Shown here piece after piece: positions 44,444 through 52,470 of a DNA stretch of 64,000 nucleotides. Below the pieces are notes generated by a model. That model was not told where the DNA came from. It worked only from the letters and a program-made list of their open reading frames with translations, and ran no database searches. Location of the stretch: contig FIZI01000013.1 in the NCBI GenBank assembly GCA_900016865.1, forward strand, positions 105,996 through 169,995. The letters run 5' to 3'. Position numbers and translations under genes: made by a program. Position 1 is the first letter of the stretch; each line of letters starts with the position of its first letter. Origin of the DNA: an uncultured Clostridia bacterium. GTDB taxonomy: Bacteria; Bacillota; DTU014.

Positions 44444-44482
44444 TAAGGCGTTGAGGAATATCTCTCAACGCCTTAGCTTTTT
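44444..44482 (+). terminator. Rho-independent terminator after abrB
   Basis: A 12-bp perfect stem, TAAGGCGTTGAG (44444-44455) with CTCAACGCCTTA (44464-44475), then GC and TTTTT. A second inverted repeat, CTGTGCAC/GTGCACAG, lies just before it (from about 44410). Confidence 0.92.
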
Positions 44483-44506
44483 CTAGGTCATCGTTATCTA
44501 CGCCGA

Positions 44507-45418
44507 TCACGGCTCGAGGGTGTCAAAGAGCGACGGCTGCCCGGCACAGGCAGCCGATTCTGCCGACGAGATCCTAGACTTCGCATCTTCGTAGTAATTG
44601 CGGTCCATCTCAAACCCGATGAATTCCTTACCGAGGTTTAAACAGGCAAGAGCAGTGTTGCCCAGGCCAAGGAAAGGGTCCATCACCAGCTTGCAGCGGT
44701 CGAGCCCGTGGAGTTTGATGCACATCTCGGGCAGCCGCACAGGAAACGTAGCCGGGTGAGGCCGCTCTCTCTGTCGATTCTGTATGGTCTCGTAAGGTAT
44801 GAACCACGTGTTCCCTCTGCAGCGCAAGTCTTGAGTGGCCGATTGCCATCGGCCTATATTCGACTTGTCTTGGTATGGCACACCGACAGCCAATCGATCG
44901 AGCGGTACTCTTCCGGTTTTTGTAAAGTGGAATACATACTCGTGACAATCGTTGACGAACCTGTTGCTGTTGACCGGCTTGTAGTGGCCCACCGATAGGC
45001 CTTCTCGCAATGGCGTCCTCCCGCCGATGCTGTCGTGGTCTATAGAAATCGCTTTGATCCAGTGGATGACGTTTTGGAGCTTCATCTTTCCACGAATCAC
45101 CTGTGCCACTTCCCACGGAATCCATGGGTCAGTCGGCTTGCCGCCCATGTTGAGAAAGAGAGAGCCATGGGGAGACAGGCACTGCCGCGCTAGGTCAGCC
45201 CACGAACTGATGAACTCGAGGTAGGTCGCTCTGTCAATTGTATCGTCGTAAGTGCTGTAGGATACACCTATGTTGTATGGAGGCGAAGTCACTATCACGT
45301 CTACGCTTTCGGGTTTGACAAGCGATGACATACCCTCCATGCAGTCAGAGAGCACGACTGTGATTCGGGTATGGCCGTCTCTGCAATGGAAGGTTTGCAT
45401 TTCCAGTGAACTGCTCAT
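44507..45418 (-). CDS. Orphan site-specific DNA methyltransferase, beta class, probably N4-cytosine
   Basis: A 303-residue methyltransferase with motif IV (TSPPYNIG, residues 44-51) first and the SAM motif I (DPFLGLGNTALA) near residues 244-255, the order of the beta group. SPPY rather than DPPY points to N4-cytosine, though some SPPY enzymes methylate adenine. The middle region (RERPHPATFPVRLPEMCI) is typical. ATG 45418 follows GGAGGG. No restriction enzyme gene is next to it. Recognition sequence cannot be inferred. Confidence 0.88.
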   Translation of the reverse strand: MSSSLEMQTFHCRDGHTRITVVLSDCMEGMSSLVKPESVDVIVTSPPYNIGVSYSTYDDTIDRATYLEFISSWADLARQCLSPHGSLFLNMGGKPTDPWIPWEVAQVIRGKMKLQNVIHWIKAISIDHDSIGGRTPLREGLSVGHYKPVNSNRFVNDCHEYVFHFTKTGRVPLDRLAVGVPYQDKSNIGRWQSATQDLRCRGNTWFIPYETIQNRQRERPHPATFPVRLPEMCIKLHGLDRCKLVMDPFLGLGNTALACLNLGKEFIGFEMDRNYYEDAKSRISSAESAACAGQPSLFDTLEP

Positions 45419-45644
45419 ATTGTCAAGCCCTCCGGGTCGGAATAAAGCAGTTGGCGATCGAGGAAAGACTACTCTTTACGAGTATTATAGCATAGGTGTG
45501 CGGCTCCCCGGGGCAAGCTTGATGTCCGCGGCCAAGGCAAGCCTAATACGGAGGACATCGCATTTCTTTAAAGAAGTTATTGGGGTGTCGAAAACGTCTG
45601 GAACCATACTTCAAATATGCTCCGGGTGAGAAGGGAGAGAGGAC

Positions 45645-46718
45645 ATGAAACTCGAGCAGTTGCTTGCCGATCTCACGTCAGCACCGGGCGTCTCTGGAAG
45701 GGAACACAGGATCGCGTCGGTTTTGACCGAGTTCCTAGAATCAGACGATGCTAAAGACTGGGGCACCGACATCCGAAGAGACGCCTTGGGGAACTTGATA
45801 ATCTACAAGGCAGGCCATTCGCCGGACCCACCCAGGGTTATGCTTGCTGCTCATATGGATGAGATCGGCCTGATCGTGACCGAAGTCAAGGACGGGTTCT
45901 TGAGATTTGCACCTGTCGGCGGGGTAGACGTCCGGGTCCTCTTGGCTCAAGAGGTTGTAGTCCATGGCAAGCGGGACATACCGGGCATCATTGGAGCCAA
46001 GCCGCCCCACATTCAGGATGCAGACGAGCGCGGTGAGTCTGTCAAGATTGAAGATATGTGCATCGATACAGGGCTGACCCCTGACGAACTGCAAGCTCAG
46101 GTATCCGTCGGCGACTTCGTTTCCATTGACCGAAACTTCATTGGCCTGAGGAACTCGCTTTTCAGTGGAAAAGCGTTGGATGACAGGGCCGGGGTTGCCG
46201 CGCTCATCGAGTGCCTTCGCAGGCTAAATGGTTTTGCACACGCTGCCGACGTATACTTAGTGGCGACGACACAGGAGGAGGTCGGCCTTCGCGGCGCAGT
46301 TGTCAGCGCGTTTGGGGTCGAGCCGGACATCGGGATAGCAGTAGATGTTACGCATGGCAGCATTCCCGGGCTCTCAGAGCATGAGGCATTCGGTCTTGGC
46401 AAGGGCCCTGCTCTGGCTATAGGCCCGCAGGTACATCCAAAGGTGCTTGAAGGGTTAAAGGTAGCAGCCGAAGAGGCAGGGGTCAAGTACCAGTTGGAGC
46501 CGTCACCATATCCTGGAGGCACTGATACCTATGCTATTCAGATGGTCAGAGAAGGTGTTCCCACGGCTCTTGTATCGATTCCGTTGAAATACATGCATAC
46601 CTCGGTAGAGACGGTATCACTCAAAGACATTCAGGAAACAGGCCGTCTTCTCGCCCAGTTCGTCATTGGCCTGGACTCGAAGTTCATGGAGGGATTGAAG
46701 TGCTTTTACAAGAGCTGA
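45645..46718 (+). CDS. M42 family metallopeptidase, paralogue 1
   Basis: A 357-residue TET/glutamyl-aminopeptidase-type enzyme that trims N-terminal residues from peptides as a large oligomer. Zinc and catalytic residues are visible in AAHMDEIG, KALDDRAG, TTQEEVGLRGA, IAVDVTHG and KYMHTSVE; PYPGGTDTYAIQ lies in the S1 region. ATG 45645 follows GGGAGAGAGGAC. It heads a row of three overlapping paralogues, whose products might form homo- or hetero-oligomers. The 226 bases upstream, shared with the divergent methyltransferase gene, show no convincing promoter pair. Confidence 0.9.
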   Translation: MKLEQLLADLTSAPGVSGREHRIASVLTEFLESDDAKDWGTDIRRDALGNLIIYKAGHSPDPPRVMLAAHMDEIGLIVTEVKDGFLRFAPVGGVDVRVLLAQEVVVHGKRDIPGIIGAKPPHIQDADERGESVKIEDMCIDTGLTPDELQAQVSVGDFVSIDRNFIGLRNSLFSGKALDDRAGVAALIECLRRLNGFAHAADVYLVATTQEEVGLRGAVVSAFGVEPDIGIAVDVTHGSIPGLSEHEAFGLGKGPALAIGPQVHPKVLEGLKVAAEEAGVKYQLEPSPYPGGTDTYAIQMVREGVPTALVSIPLKYMHTSVETVSLKDIQETGRLLAQFVIGLDSKFMEGLKCFYKS

Positions 46719-47728
46719 GCAATCTCAATGGGATTTCTGGACGAGAAGACGAGGTCAGGGCGTACATATATGAAAAGGCCGCAGGCAAGGCCGATGAAGT
46801 TCGCTTTGATGCTCTTGGCAACCTCATCGCAGTGAAACGGCCTAAGGCCAGCGGGCCGGTTGTGATGCTCGCAGCTCATATGGATGAGGTTGGCTTGATG
46901 GTCACAGGAATCGACAAGTCAGGTATGCTCAAGATCAGTCCTGTGGGTTCGATCGACCACAGGGTGCTCGTCTCGAAGCCTGTCACTGTTGGAAAAGACA
47001 GAATCAAGGGGGTCATAGGCTCAAAGCCTATCCACCTTCAGGAGCGTGATGAGCAGCGGCGGCCCATCGAGATGCAGTCTCTCTTTGTCGATATAGGCGC
47101 AAACAGCAAGGAAGATGCAGAGCAAGTAGTCAAGCCCGGTGATATGGTAGCCTTTGATACGCAGGCCGGAGTATTTGGTCAAGGGCGCTTCAAGGGCAAG
47201 GCGCTTGACGACAGAGCAGGATGTGCGGTGCTTCTGAAGCTGTTAGAGATGGATTTCGATCTTCCCTTGTATCTAGCGTTCACTGTTCAGGAGGAGATCG
47301 GGGCGCGAGGCGCCCGCACAGCGGCATATCACATCAAGCCTTCGGTCGCACTGGTGTTTGAGGCAACCTCCGCTGGCGATACGCTAGAGACAAAAGAGCA
47401 CAAAATGTCCACACGACTCGGAAAGGGCCCTGCTGTCACGTTTATGGACAGGTCTGTCGTGGTCAACAGGCCGCTCTTCAAGCGCATCAGAGATGTCGCT
47501 GAGCACAAAGGCATCAATTATCAGCTGCGGCAGATGACTACTGGAGGAACTGACGCCGGCCCTATATCGCAGTCCCACACTGGCGTTCCTACCGGTGTCA
47601 TTTCGGTCCCGTGTCGCTACATACATTCACCTGTGTCAGTAATGGACCTAAGTGACTTTGAAGACACAGTCAAGCTGGCTGCTGCAGTTTTGGAAAGCAT
47701 TGCTGAGAGAGGGGTGCCCACTGAATGA
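46700..47728 (+). CDS. M42 family metallopeptidase, paralogue 2
   Basis: A 342-residue M42 peptidase. It has AAHMDEVG, KALDDRAGC, TVQEEIGARGA, FEATSAGD (Glu in place of the usual Asp in this metal-ligand block, which is tolerated in the family) and RYIHSPVSV. The GTG start at 46700 lies inside paralogue 1, after GGAGGG. The different ligand-block residue and TTGGTDAGPIS near the S1 pocket suggest a different substrate preference from paralogue 1. It overlaps paralogue 3 by four bases. Confidence 0.9.
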   Translation: MLLQELSNLNGISGREDEVRAYIYEKAAGKADEVRFDALGNLIAVKRPKASGPVVMLAAHMDEVGLMVTGIDKSGMLKISPVGSIDHRVLVSKPVTVGKDRIKGVIGSKPIHLQERDEQRRPIEMQSLFVDIGANSKEDAEQVVKPGDMVAFDTQAGVFGQGRFKGKALDDRAGCAVLLKLLEMDFDLPLYLAFTVQEEIGARGARTAAYHIKPSVALVFEATSAGDTLETKEHKMSTRLGKGPAVTFMDRSVVVNRPLFKRIRDVAEHKGINYQLRQMTTGGTDAGPISQSHTGVPTGVISVPCRYIHSPVSVMDLSDFEDTVKLAAAVLESIAERGVPTE

Positions 47729-48723
47729 AAGACCTAATCAAGAAGCTAACTGCGATAAGCTCGCCATCGGGCTTCGAGGATGAGATAAGAGAGGCGATAT
47801 GTCAGGAGATCCAGGGCTACTGCGACGAGATCAAGGTCGATGCTCTAGGCAATCTCATTGCAGTGAAACGCGGCAAGGGGCCGAGAGTTCAATTCGCTGC
47901 ACATATGGACGAGATCGGGTTGATCGCTACAGACATAGACGACAAAGGGTTTGTTAGGTTTAGCAATGTCGGAGGGGTATCACCTCATAGGCTATATGGG
48001 CAGAGGGTTAGATTCACGAATGGAGTCGTTGGCACAATCGGATCAGAGAAGCTCGAAGACGTCAGGAAACTCGCCCTCGACAAGCTGTTCATAGACATCG
48101 GAGCACAGAGCAGAGAAGAAGCTAGCAAACTAGTGTCAATCGGCGATTGCTGCACCTACTTACAGGGATTTGACGACTTGGGCAAGAGAGTTGTCGCCAA
48201 GTCGATGGACAATCGCATAGGATGTGCTGTGTTGATCGAGGCTATGAGGCGGACTAAGGAATGCGTAAACGAGGTCTACTGCACATTTACGGTCCAAGAA
48301 GAGGTCGGGCTTAGAGGCGCAGTGACCTCGGCGTATGGAATAGACCCGGCTTTAGGAATAGCAGTTGACGTCACTATGACTGGAGACACCCCTGAAGCAC
48401 CCAAGATGGCAGTAGGCCTCGGGAAGGGGACGGCGATTAAGGTCAAGGACTCGTCAGTGATCGCGCATCCCAAAGTCAAGCAGTTACTGGTGGACCTGGC
48501 TGAAAAGAACGGAGTGCAGTATCAGCTCGAAGTGCTCACTGCAGGCGGCACGGATGCCGGGGCTATTCACAAGACCCGAGCCGGAGTTCCGTCAGGGGTT
48601 GTTTCGATACCATGTAGATATGTGCACAGTCCCTCTGAGATGGTCGACATGGATGACGTCGAAGCCTCAGTCAGGCTTGTCAGTTTGGTCATGACGAGTG
48701 ACGTGTCTTCGGTTCTGCCGTGA
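47725..48723 (+). CDS. M42 family metallopeptidase, paralogue 3
   Basis: A 332-residue M42 peptidase. It has AAHMDEIG, KSMDNRIGC (DN instead of DD), TVQEEVGLRGA, IAVDVTMTGD and RYVHSPSEM. ATG 47725 overlaps the previous stop (ATGA), a sign of coupled translation. The metal ligands expected for the family are all present. Three tandem paralogues with changed pocket residues resemble the split of specificities among archaeal TET1, TET2 and TET3. The transcript may continue into the structured region at 48753. Confidence 0.9.
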   Translation: MKDLIKKLTAISSPSGFEDEIREAICQEIQGYCDEIKVDALGNLIAVKRGKGPRVQFAAHMDEIGLIATDIDDKGFVRFSNVGGVSPHRLYGQRVRFTNGVVGTIGSEKLEDVRKLALDKLFIDIGAQSREEASKLVSIGDCCTYLQGFDDLGKRVVAKSMDNRIGCAVLIEAMRRTKECVNEVYCTFTVQEEVGLRGAVTSAYGIDPALGIAVDVTMTGDTPEAPKMAVGLGKGTAIKVKDSSVIAHPKVKQLLVDLAEKNGVQYQLEVLTAGGTDAGAIHKTRAGVPSGVVSIPCRYVHSPSEMVDMDDVEASVRLVSLVMTSDVSSVLP

Positions 48724-48752
48724 GAGTGATGATACTTCCTCACGTCGAACTG

Positions 48753-48864
48753 TGGTCTCTGGAGCGACTGCTGAGCCCACTCGAAACCATGGGCGCCGGA
48801 GAGTCGCCTCACTCGAAGTAGGTGGCGCCATGAAGACGGAGTGAACCTCCGCCTGAGGAGACCA
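48753..48864 (+). ncRNA. Unassigned structured intergenic RNA candidate
   Basis: The 309-base gap between the M42 genes and the SCIFF cassette is not featureless. A closing stem TGGTCTC (48753-48759) pairs with GAGACCA (48858-48864). Inside lie CATGG-g-CGCC (48788-48797) with GGCGCCATG (48824-48832), 9 bp with one bulge, and CGGAG (48837) with CTCCG (48847), 5 bp with a 5-base loop. GCGACT/AGTCGC (48763/48803) could add a further helix or pseudoknot. No T-tract terminator follows. I could not match it to cobalamin, TPP, glycine, c-di-GMP, ZTP or T-box consensus. The strand is assumed from the neighbours. Confidence 0.45.
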
Positions 48865-48969
48865 TAGGTGCACCTTCAAATGGCACCGGGCTTAGTCGCT
48901 AGTACTCAAATCTATACGGGAGATATTCTTGTCCCGATTGGCTGGAACCAGTCCAGATGTCTGGGCGTG

Positions 48970-48998
48970 TTGGCAACTGATAGCTAATGATGTATAAT
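48970..48998 (+). promoter_or_regulatory. Sigma-A promoter of the SCIFF cassette
   Basis: TTGGCA (48970) and TATAAT (48993) are 17 bases apart. The predicted transcription start, near 49005, puts the first gene's GTG (49033) about 28 bases into the transcript. Confidence 0.8.
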
Positions 48999-49032
48999 AT
49001 GCATGGGAATGCGCTGGGACGGGGTGAGCAGT

Positions 49033-49200
49033 GTGATTTTTCATTTGACGGATGAGGAGATCAACCGCATATGTAAGTCGTGTGCCGCTTATGGGGCAGA
49101 CGGCACCTGCAAGCAGAATAACGGTGAATTGGTCGTCAACATCAAGCGCTGCCAGAAATGGAATGCGTTTTACGGCGGGAGGCCGTGCGTCCGCAAGTAG
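49033..49200 (+). CDS. Small cysteine-rich protein of unknown function, first gene of SCIFF cassette
   Basis: A 55-residue protein with cysteines at 14, 17, 26, 40 and 52 (ICKSC, GTC, KRCQKW, GRPCVRK), charged and without a signal peptide. I do not recognise a family. GTG 49033 has GGGGTGAG upstream; GTG 49024 is an alternative, and an ATG at 49003 lies upstream of the predicted transcription start. It is the first gene after a good promoter and is followed 67 bases later by the SCIFF peptide gene. It could be a zinc or Fe-S binding accessory protein, or a second precursor; nothing in the sequence decides. Confidence 0.6.
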   Translation: MIFHLTDEEINRICKSCAAYGADGTCKQNNGELVVNIKRCQKWNAFYGGRPCVRK

Positions 49201-49267
49201 GCATCAGAGCCTTGTGCGACACGATGTTCTGTTGCGGGCACCTTGTCTCGATTAGGAGGGGATTTGA

Positions 49268-49435
49268 TTGACAGCCATGAGCAGCAACAAGTTGGTACAT
49301 GTCACCAATGTCATACCGCCTCGCAAGAAGGAGAGTTTTGGTCACCTCCCATGCCATGAGTGCAGGACATCTTGCCAGTCGGCGTGCAAGACATCTTGTA
49401 CAGTAGGCAATCAACCTTGCGCCAATCAACGGTAG
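49268..49435 (+). CDS. scfA: SCIFF ranthipeptide precursor (six cysteines in forty-five residues)
   Basis: A 55-residue precursor of a ribosomally made, post-translationally modified peptide. From the TTG start the leader reads MTAMSSNKLVHVTNV. The core holds six cysteines (29, 32, 36, 40, 44, 51) in the pattern CHEC-RTSC-QSAC-KTSC-TVGNQPC, the hallmark of the SCIFF family. TTG 49268 lies six bases after a strong AGGAGGGG; the in-frame ATG at 49277 is 15 bases away and less likely. In the family a radical SAM enzyme links Cys sulfurs to carbons of partner residues such as Thr. The maturase gene starts nine bases downstream. Confidence 0.93.
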   Translation: MTAMSSNKLVHVTNVIPPRKKESFGHLPCHECRTSCQSACKTSCTVGNQPCANQR

Positions 49436-49444
49436 GGTTTTTCA

Positions 49445-50917
49445 GTGTGCAACACAAATATGAGCAGATTGTGGCGGCAAGAGGTAAAGGATTCCTTGTG
49501 GCATACCTTTACCTTTCTTGATACGCATTACTTATACGATGTCGAATCAGGAGCTCTGCACCGGATCGACCAGGTACTCTCCGAGGTCGCCGGTGCTTTT
49601 GGCGTCTATTCGGTGCAAGACATAGTGGAGCTCCTTTGTGACCGATACTCTCCTGACCAAATCACAAGCGCTTACAGGGACATAGAGACCATGTTGGACG
49701 CCGGTATGCTGACGCCATTGCCAGATGAGGCCTCCCCGAGCGATCAGCGGTCGCAGTCGTACGGAGGCACCGCCTCGCCCGATTCCATCGGCGGCATGCT
49801 TGCTTTCCGCCCCCTCAAGGCGATATGCTTGCATGTTTCGCACGCGTGCAATCTGAAGTGCTCTTATTGCTTTGTGTCAAAGGCCTGGGATCCACTTACG
49901 GGCAGGCCCCAAGACAGAGTAACTCTCATGCCACCGGAGGTAGGGATGAGGGCAGTTGACCTCATGATTCGCGAGTCGGGCCCTGTAACCAATCTTGAGG
50001 TTGACTTCTTTGGCGGAGAGCCTTTGCTCAATTTTGACACGGTGGTGGCAATAGTCGAGTATGCTAAATCCGCAGCAGCGGCAGCCAACAAGAGCATTCA
50101 CTTCAGCCTGACCACCAACGCTGTAGGGTTGACTCCCGAGATTGTCCACTACATGGACAAAAATGAGTTTAGTGTGATTCTCAGTCTGGACGGGAGGCCG
50201 GAAACGCACAATCACTGGCGCAGATTCCCGGATGGGACAGGCAGCTACGATAGGGTCGTCGATGGGATAAACGTCTATCTGCAACACTCCTCATTTAGGG
50301 ACTACTACGTCCGAGGCACCTATACGTCTGCCAATCTCGATTTCTCGGAGGATGTGCGGTTCATCAACCAGCTGGGAATCGACCGCATCTCTATGGAGCC
50401 GGTCGTGTCTGCCAATGAAGGAGACTACGGGCTGAAGCAGGAGCATCTCTCCGAATTGCGGAGGCAGTACGAGTTGCTGGTTGATTACTACTCGGAAAGA
50501 GCTCGATTAGGGCGTCCATTTGAGTTCTTTCATTTCAACCTCGGTGCGTTGGAAGGCCAGTGTTCCGAACGCCGCTTATTGGGATGTGGCGCCGGGTATC
50601 AGTATATTGCAGCGACGCCTTCGGGTGAGCTATATCCGTGCCACCAGTTTGTCGGGAACGAGAGCTTCGTACTTGGAGATGTGTGGTCTGGCATCAAGAA
50701 GCGTGAAGTTGCAGAGATGTTTAGACACACCAGTATTTTGGAAAAAAGGAATTGCCGATCGTGCTGGGCTCGTTATTTGTGTTCCGGCGGGTGCCACGCT
50801 GTTTCCTATCGAAGCTCCGGCGATATAGCAGGCGTTGATGACGTGGCGTGCGAGATCACCCGGATGAGGCTTGAAGCTGCGCTTGCAGCGTACGCACTGT
50901 CTGCATCAAACGAGTAA
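49445..50917 (+). CDS. scfB: SCIFF radical SAM thioether maturase (SPASM domain, CteB-like)
   Basis: A 490-residue radical SAM RiPP maturase. It has an N-terminal leader-binding (RRE/PqqD-like) region (about 20-95), the SAM-cluster motif CNLKCSYC (Cys135, 139, 142), FFGGEPLLNF, and a C-terminal SPASM domain with auxiliary-cluster cysteines (GCGAGYQYI, ELYPCHQF, NCRSCWARYLCSGGCH). Clostridium CteB, its counterpart, installs Cys-to-Thr thioether bonds in SCIFF. GTG 49445 follows GTAGGG. A hairpin terminator lies 75 bases downstream, so promoter, small protein, precursor and maturase form a closed unit. No dedicated exporter or protease is inside it. Confidence 0.95.
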   Translation: MCNTNMSRLWRQEVKDSLWHTFTFLDTHYLYDVESGALHRIDQVLSEVAGAFGVYSVQDIVELLCDRYSPDQITSAYRDIETMLDAGMLTPLPDEASPSDQRSQSYGGTASPDSIGGMLAFRPLKAICLHVSHACNLKCSYCFVSKAWDPLTGRPQDRVTLMPPEVGMRAVDLMIRESGPVTNLEVDFFGGEPLLNFDTVVAIVEYAKSAAAAANKSIHFSLTTNAVGLTPEIVHYMDKNEFSVILSLDGRPETHNHWRRFPDGTGSYDRVVDGINVYLQHSSFRDYYVRGTYTSANLDFSEDVRFINQLGIDRISMEPVVSANEGDYGLKQEHLSELRRQYELLVDYYSERARLGRPFEFFHFNLGALEGQCSERRLLGCGAGYQYIAATPSGELYPCHQFVGNESFVLGDVWSGIKKREVAEMFRHTSILEKRNCRSCWARYLCSGGCHAVSYRSSGDIAGVDDVACEITRMRLEAALAAYALSASNE

Positions 50918-50991
50918 CACAATGGCATACGCCTGTGTACTATAAGATTGACGAGAGGATTGTTATCAGTCTGGGAAACCCACCCACCGCG

Positions 50992-51037
50992 ACAGCGGAT
51001 TCTCCGGTGCAGACTAGAGAATCCGCTGTTCTGCTTC
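50992..51037 (+). terminator. Probable terminator of the SCIFF cassette
   Basis: A perfect 13-bp stem, ACAGCGGATTCTC (50992-51004) with GAGAATCCGCTGT (51017-51029), followed by TCTGCTTCTGC, a weak pyrimidine tract. A second short hairpin (CTTCTG/CAGAAG, from about 51034) follows. Confidence 0.7.
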
Positions 51038-51077
51038 TGCTGACAGAAGGCGCAGCCACATCTCCAGCCTGCTCGGC

Positions 51078-51105
51078 TTGACACTGGCTACAGTTACCCT
51101 ATGAT
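51078..51105 (+). promoter_or_regulatory. Sigma-A promoter for the aminotransferase gene
   Basis: TTGACA (51078) and TATGAT (51100), 16 bases apart, about 80 bases before the start codon. Confidence 0.65.
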
Positions 51106-51186
51106 TGACAAGACCGGGACGTAGTGAAAGAATAGACAATAAGCTGTTTTCAGTGCTTCACGATATCGGATCAACGAGGGGTGGCG

Positions 51187-52383
51187 ATGGAAGTGAGAAG
51201 GGCGAAGCGGATGTCGAACCTCGGGACGGAGACAGCGTTTGAAGTCTTGGCTGAGGTCAACAAGCTAGTAAATCAAGGTAGAGACGTAGTTAGCTTCTGC
51301 ATAGGAGAACCAGATTTTGATACTCCGGCCAACATCAAAGAAGCCGGGATAGGGGCGATCAGAGAAAATCACACGCACTACGGCCCCTCTGCGGGACTGG
51401 ACGTCCTCCGGCAGACCATTGCCGAGTATATGAGCAAGACTAGAGGCGTTGAGTACTCGTCGGATGAGATAGTGGTTACGCCAGGAGCAAAGCCGATAAT
51501 CTTTCACGGTATTCTGGCCACAATCGACCCAGGGGACGAGGTTCTATACCCTAACCCCGGGTTCCCCATATATGAATCTGTTATCAGCTTCGTCGGAGCC
51601 AAGCCAGTACCCATTCCTCTGCTCGAGGAAAAGGGGTTTCGGCTTGACGTTGATGACTTGCGACACAGGATCACTGAGCGAACTAGAATGATTATCATCA
51701 ACTCGCCTCAGAATCCGACAGGCGGGATGCTCGAAGCGAGTGACTTGGAGGCTATAGCTGAGCTTGCCTTGCAACACGATTTGTGGGTTATTTCTGACGA
51801 AGTGTACTCCCGCATCGTCTACAGCGGCGAGTTTCGCAGCATCGCGTCTATACCTGGAATGAAGGAGCGGACTATAGTCATAGACGGGTTTTCCAAGACT
51901 TATGCGATGACTGGATGGCGTCTGGGATGGGGGGCTATGAACCGGTCCATAGCTGAGGACGTCGCTCGACTTGAGACGAACTGCGAATCCTGCACAGCGA
52001 CATTCACCCAGATTGCTGGAGTTGAAGCACTGACAGGGCCTCAAACTGCCACGGAGCAGATGGTACAAGAGTTTGCCGCACGCAGAGACATGATCGTCCA
52101 AGGCCTCAACGATATCGACGGTGTTTCTTGCGTGACCCCTAGAGGCGCCTTTTATGTGTTCCCCAATGTGACAGAGGCTTGTCGCCGTCTTGGGCTCAAG
52201 TCGTCAAAAGAGCTGCAAGAACGGTTGCTGTACGAAGCCGGGGTAGCTGTGCTCCCTAGGACTTCATTTGGACGCAAGAACCAAGGTGAGGACCAGGAAT
52301 ACCTTCGCTTGTCCTATGCGACATCGCGGGACAACATTCGAGAGGGATTGAGAAGGATGAAGGCCTTTATCGAGGCGATCTGA
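51187..52383 (+). CDS. Class I PLP aminotransferase, aspartate aminotransferase type (subgroup I-gamma/PatA-like)
   Basis: A 398-residue fold-type I aminotransferase. Visible are GEPDFDTP, HYGPSAGLDVLR, the cofactor contacts NSPQNPTGG and ISDEVYS, the PLP lysine in DGFSKTYAMTGWRLG (about 232-246) and the substrate arginine in YLRLSYA. ATG 51187 has GAGGGGTG six bases upstream; a GTG at 51181 is possible. Similar enzymes act on aspartate, alanine or aromatic substrates, so the substrate is not fixed. It has its own promoter and ends at a terminator that overlaps the end of the convergent aminomutase gene. Confidence 0.88.
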   Translation: MEVRRAKRMSNLGTETAFEVLAEVNKLVNQGRDVVSFCIGEPDFDTPANIKEAGIGAIRENHTHYGPSAGLDVLRQTIAEYMSKTRGVEYSSDEIVVTPGAKPIIFHGILATIDPGDEVLYPNPGFPIYESVISFVGAKPVPIPLLEEKGFRLDVDDLRHRITERTRMIIINSPQNPTGGMLEASDLEAIAELALQHDLWVISDEVYSRIVYSGEFRSIASIPGMKERTIVIDGFSKTYAMTGWRLGWGAMNRSIAEDVARLETNCESCTATFTQIAGVEALTGPQTATEQMVQEFAARRDMIVQGLNDIDGVSCVTPRGAFYVFPNVTEACRRLGLKSSKELQERLLYEAGVAVLPRTSFGRKNQGEDQEYLRLSYATSRDNIREGLRRMKAFIEAI

Positions 52384-52438
52384 CCGGCTGCCCGTATAGT
52401 GAGTGGCCCGTCAGATCGCATCCCGTACCTGTCACTTC

Positions 52439-52470
52439 GAACCAGCCTCCAGCTAGGCTGGTTCTTCTTG
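52439..52470 (+). terminator. Terminator after the aminotransferase gene
   Basis: A perfect 10-bp stem, GAACCAGCCT (52439-52448) with AGGCTGGTTC (52455-52464), then TTCTTG. It overlaps the last codons of the convergent aminomutase gene and has a T-rich tail only on the plus strand. Confidence 0.75.

Noticed and set aside
48753..48864. Cobalamin or T-box leader in the gap before the SCIFF cassette
   Set aside because: AGGAGACC recalls the cobalamin core and GTAGGTGGCGCC recalls the T-box, but the rest of each consensus is absent and the order of elements is wrong.
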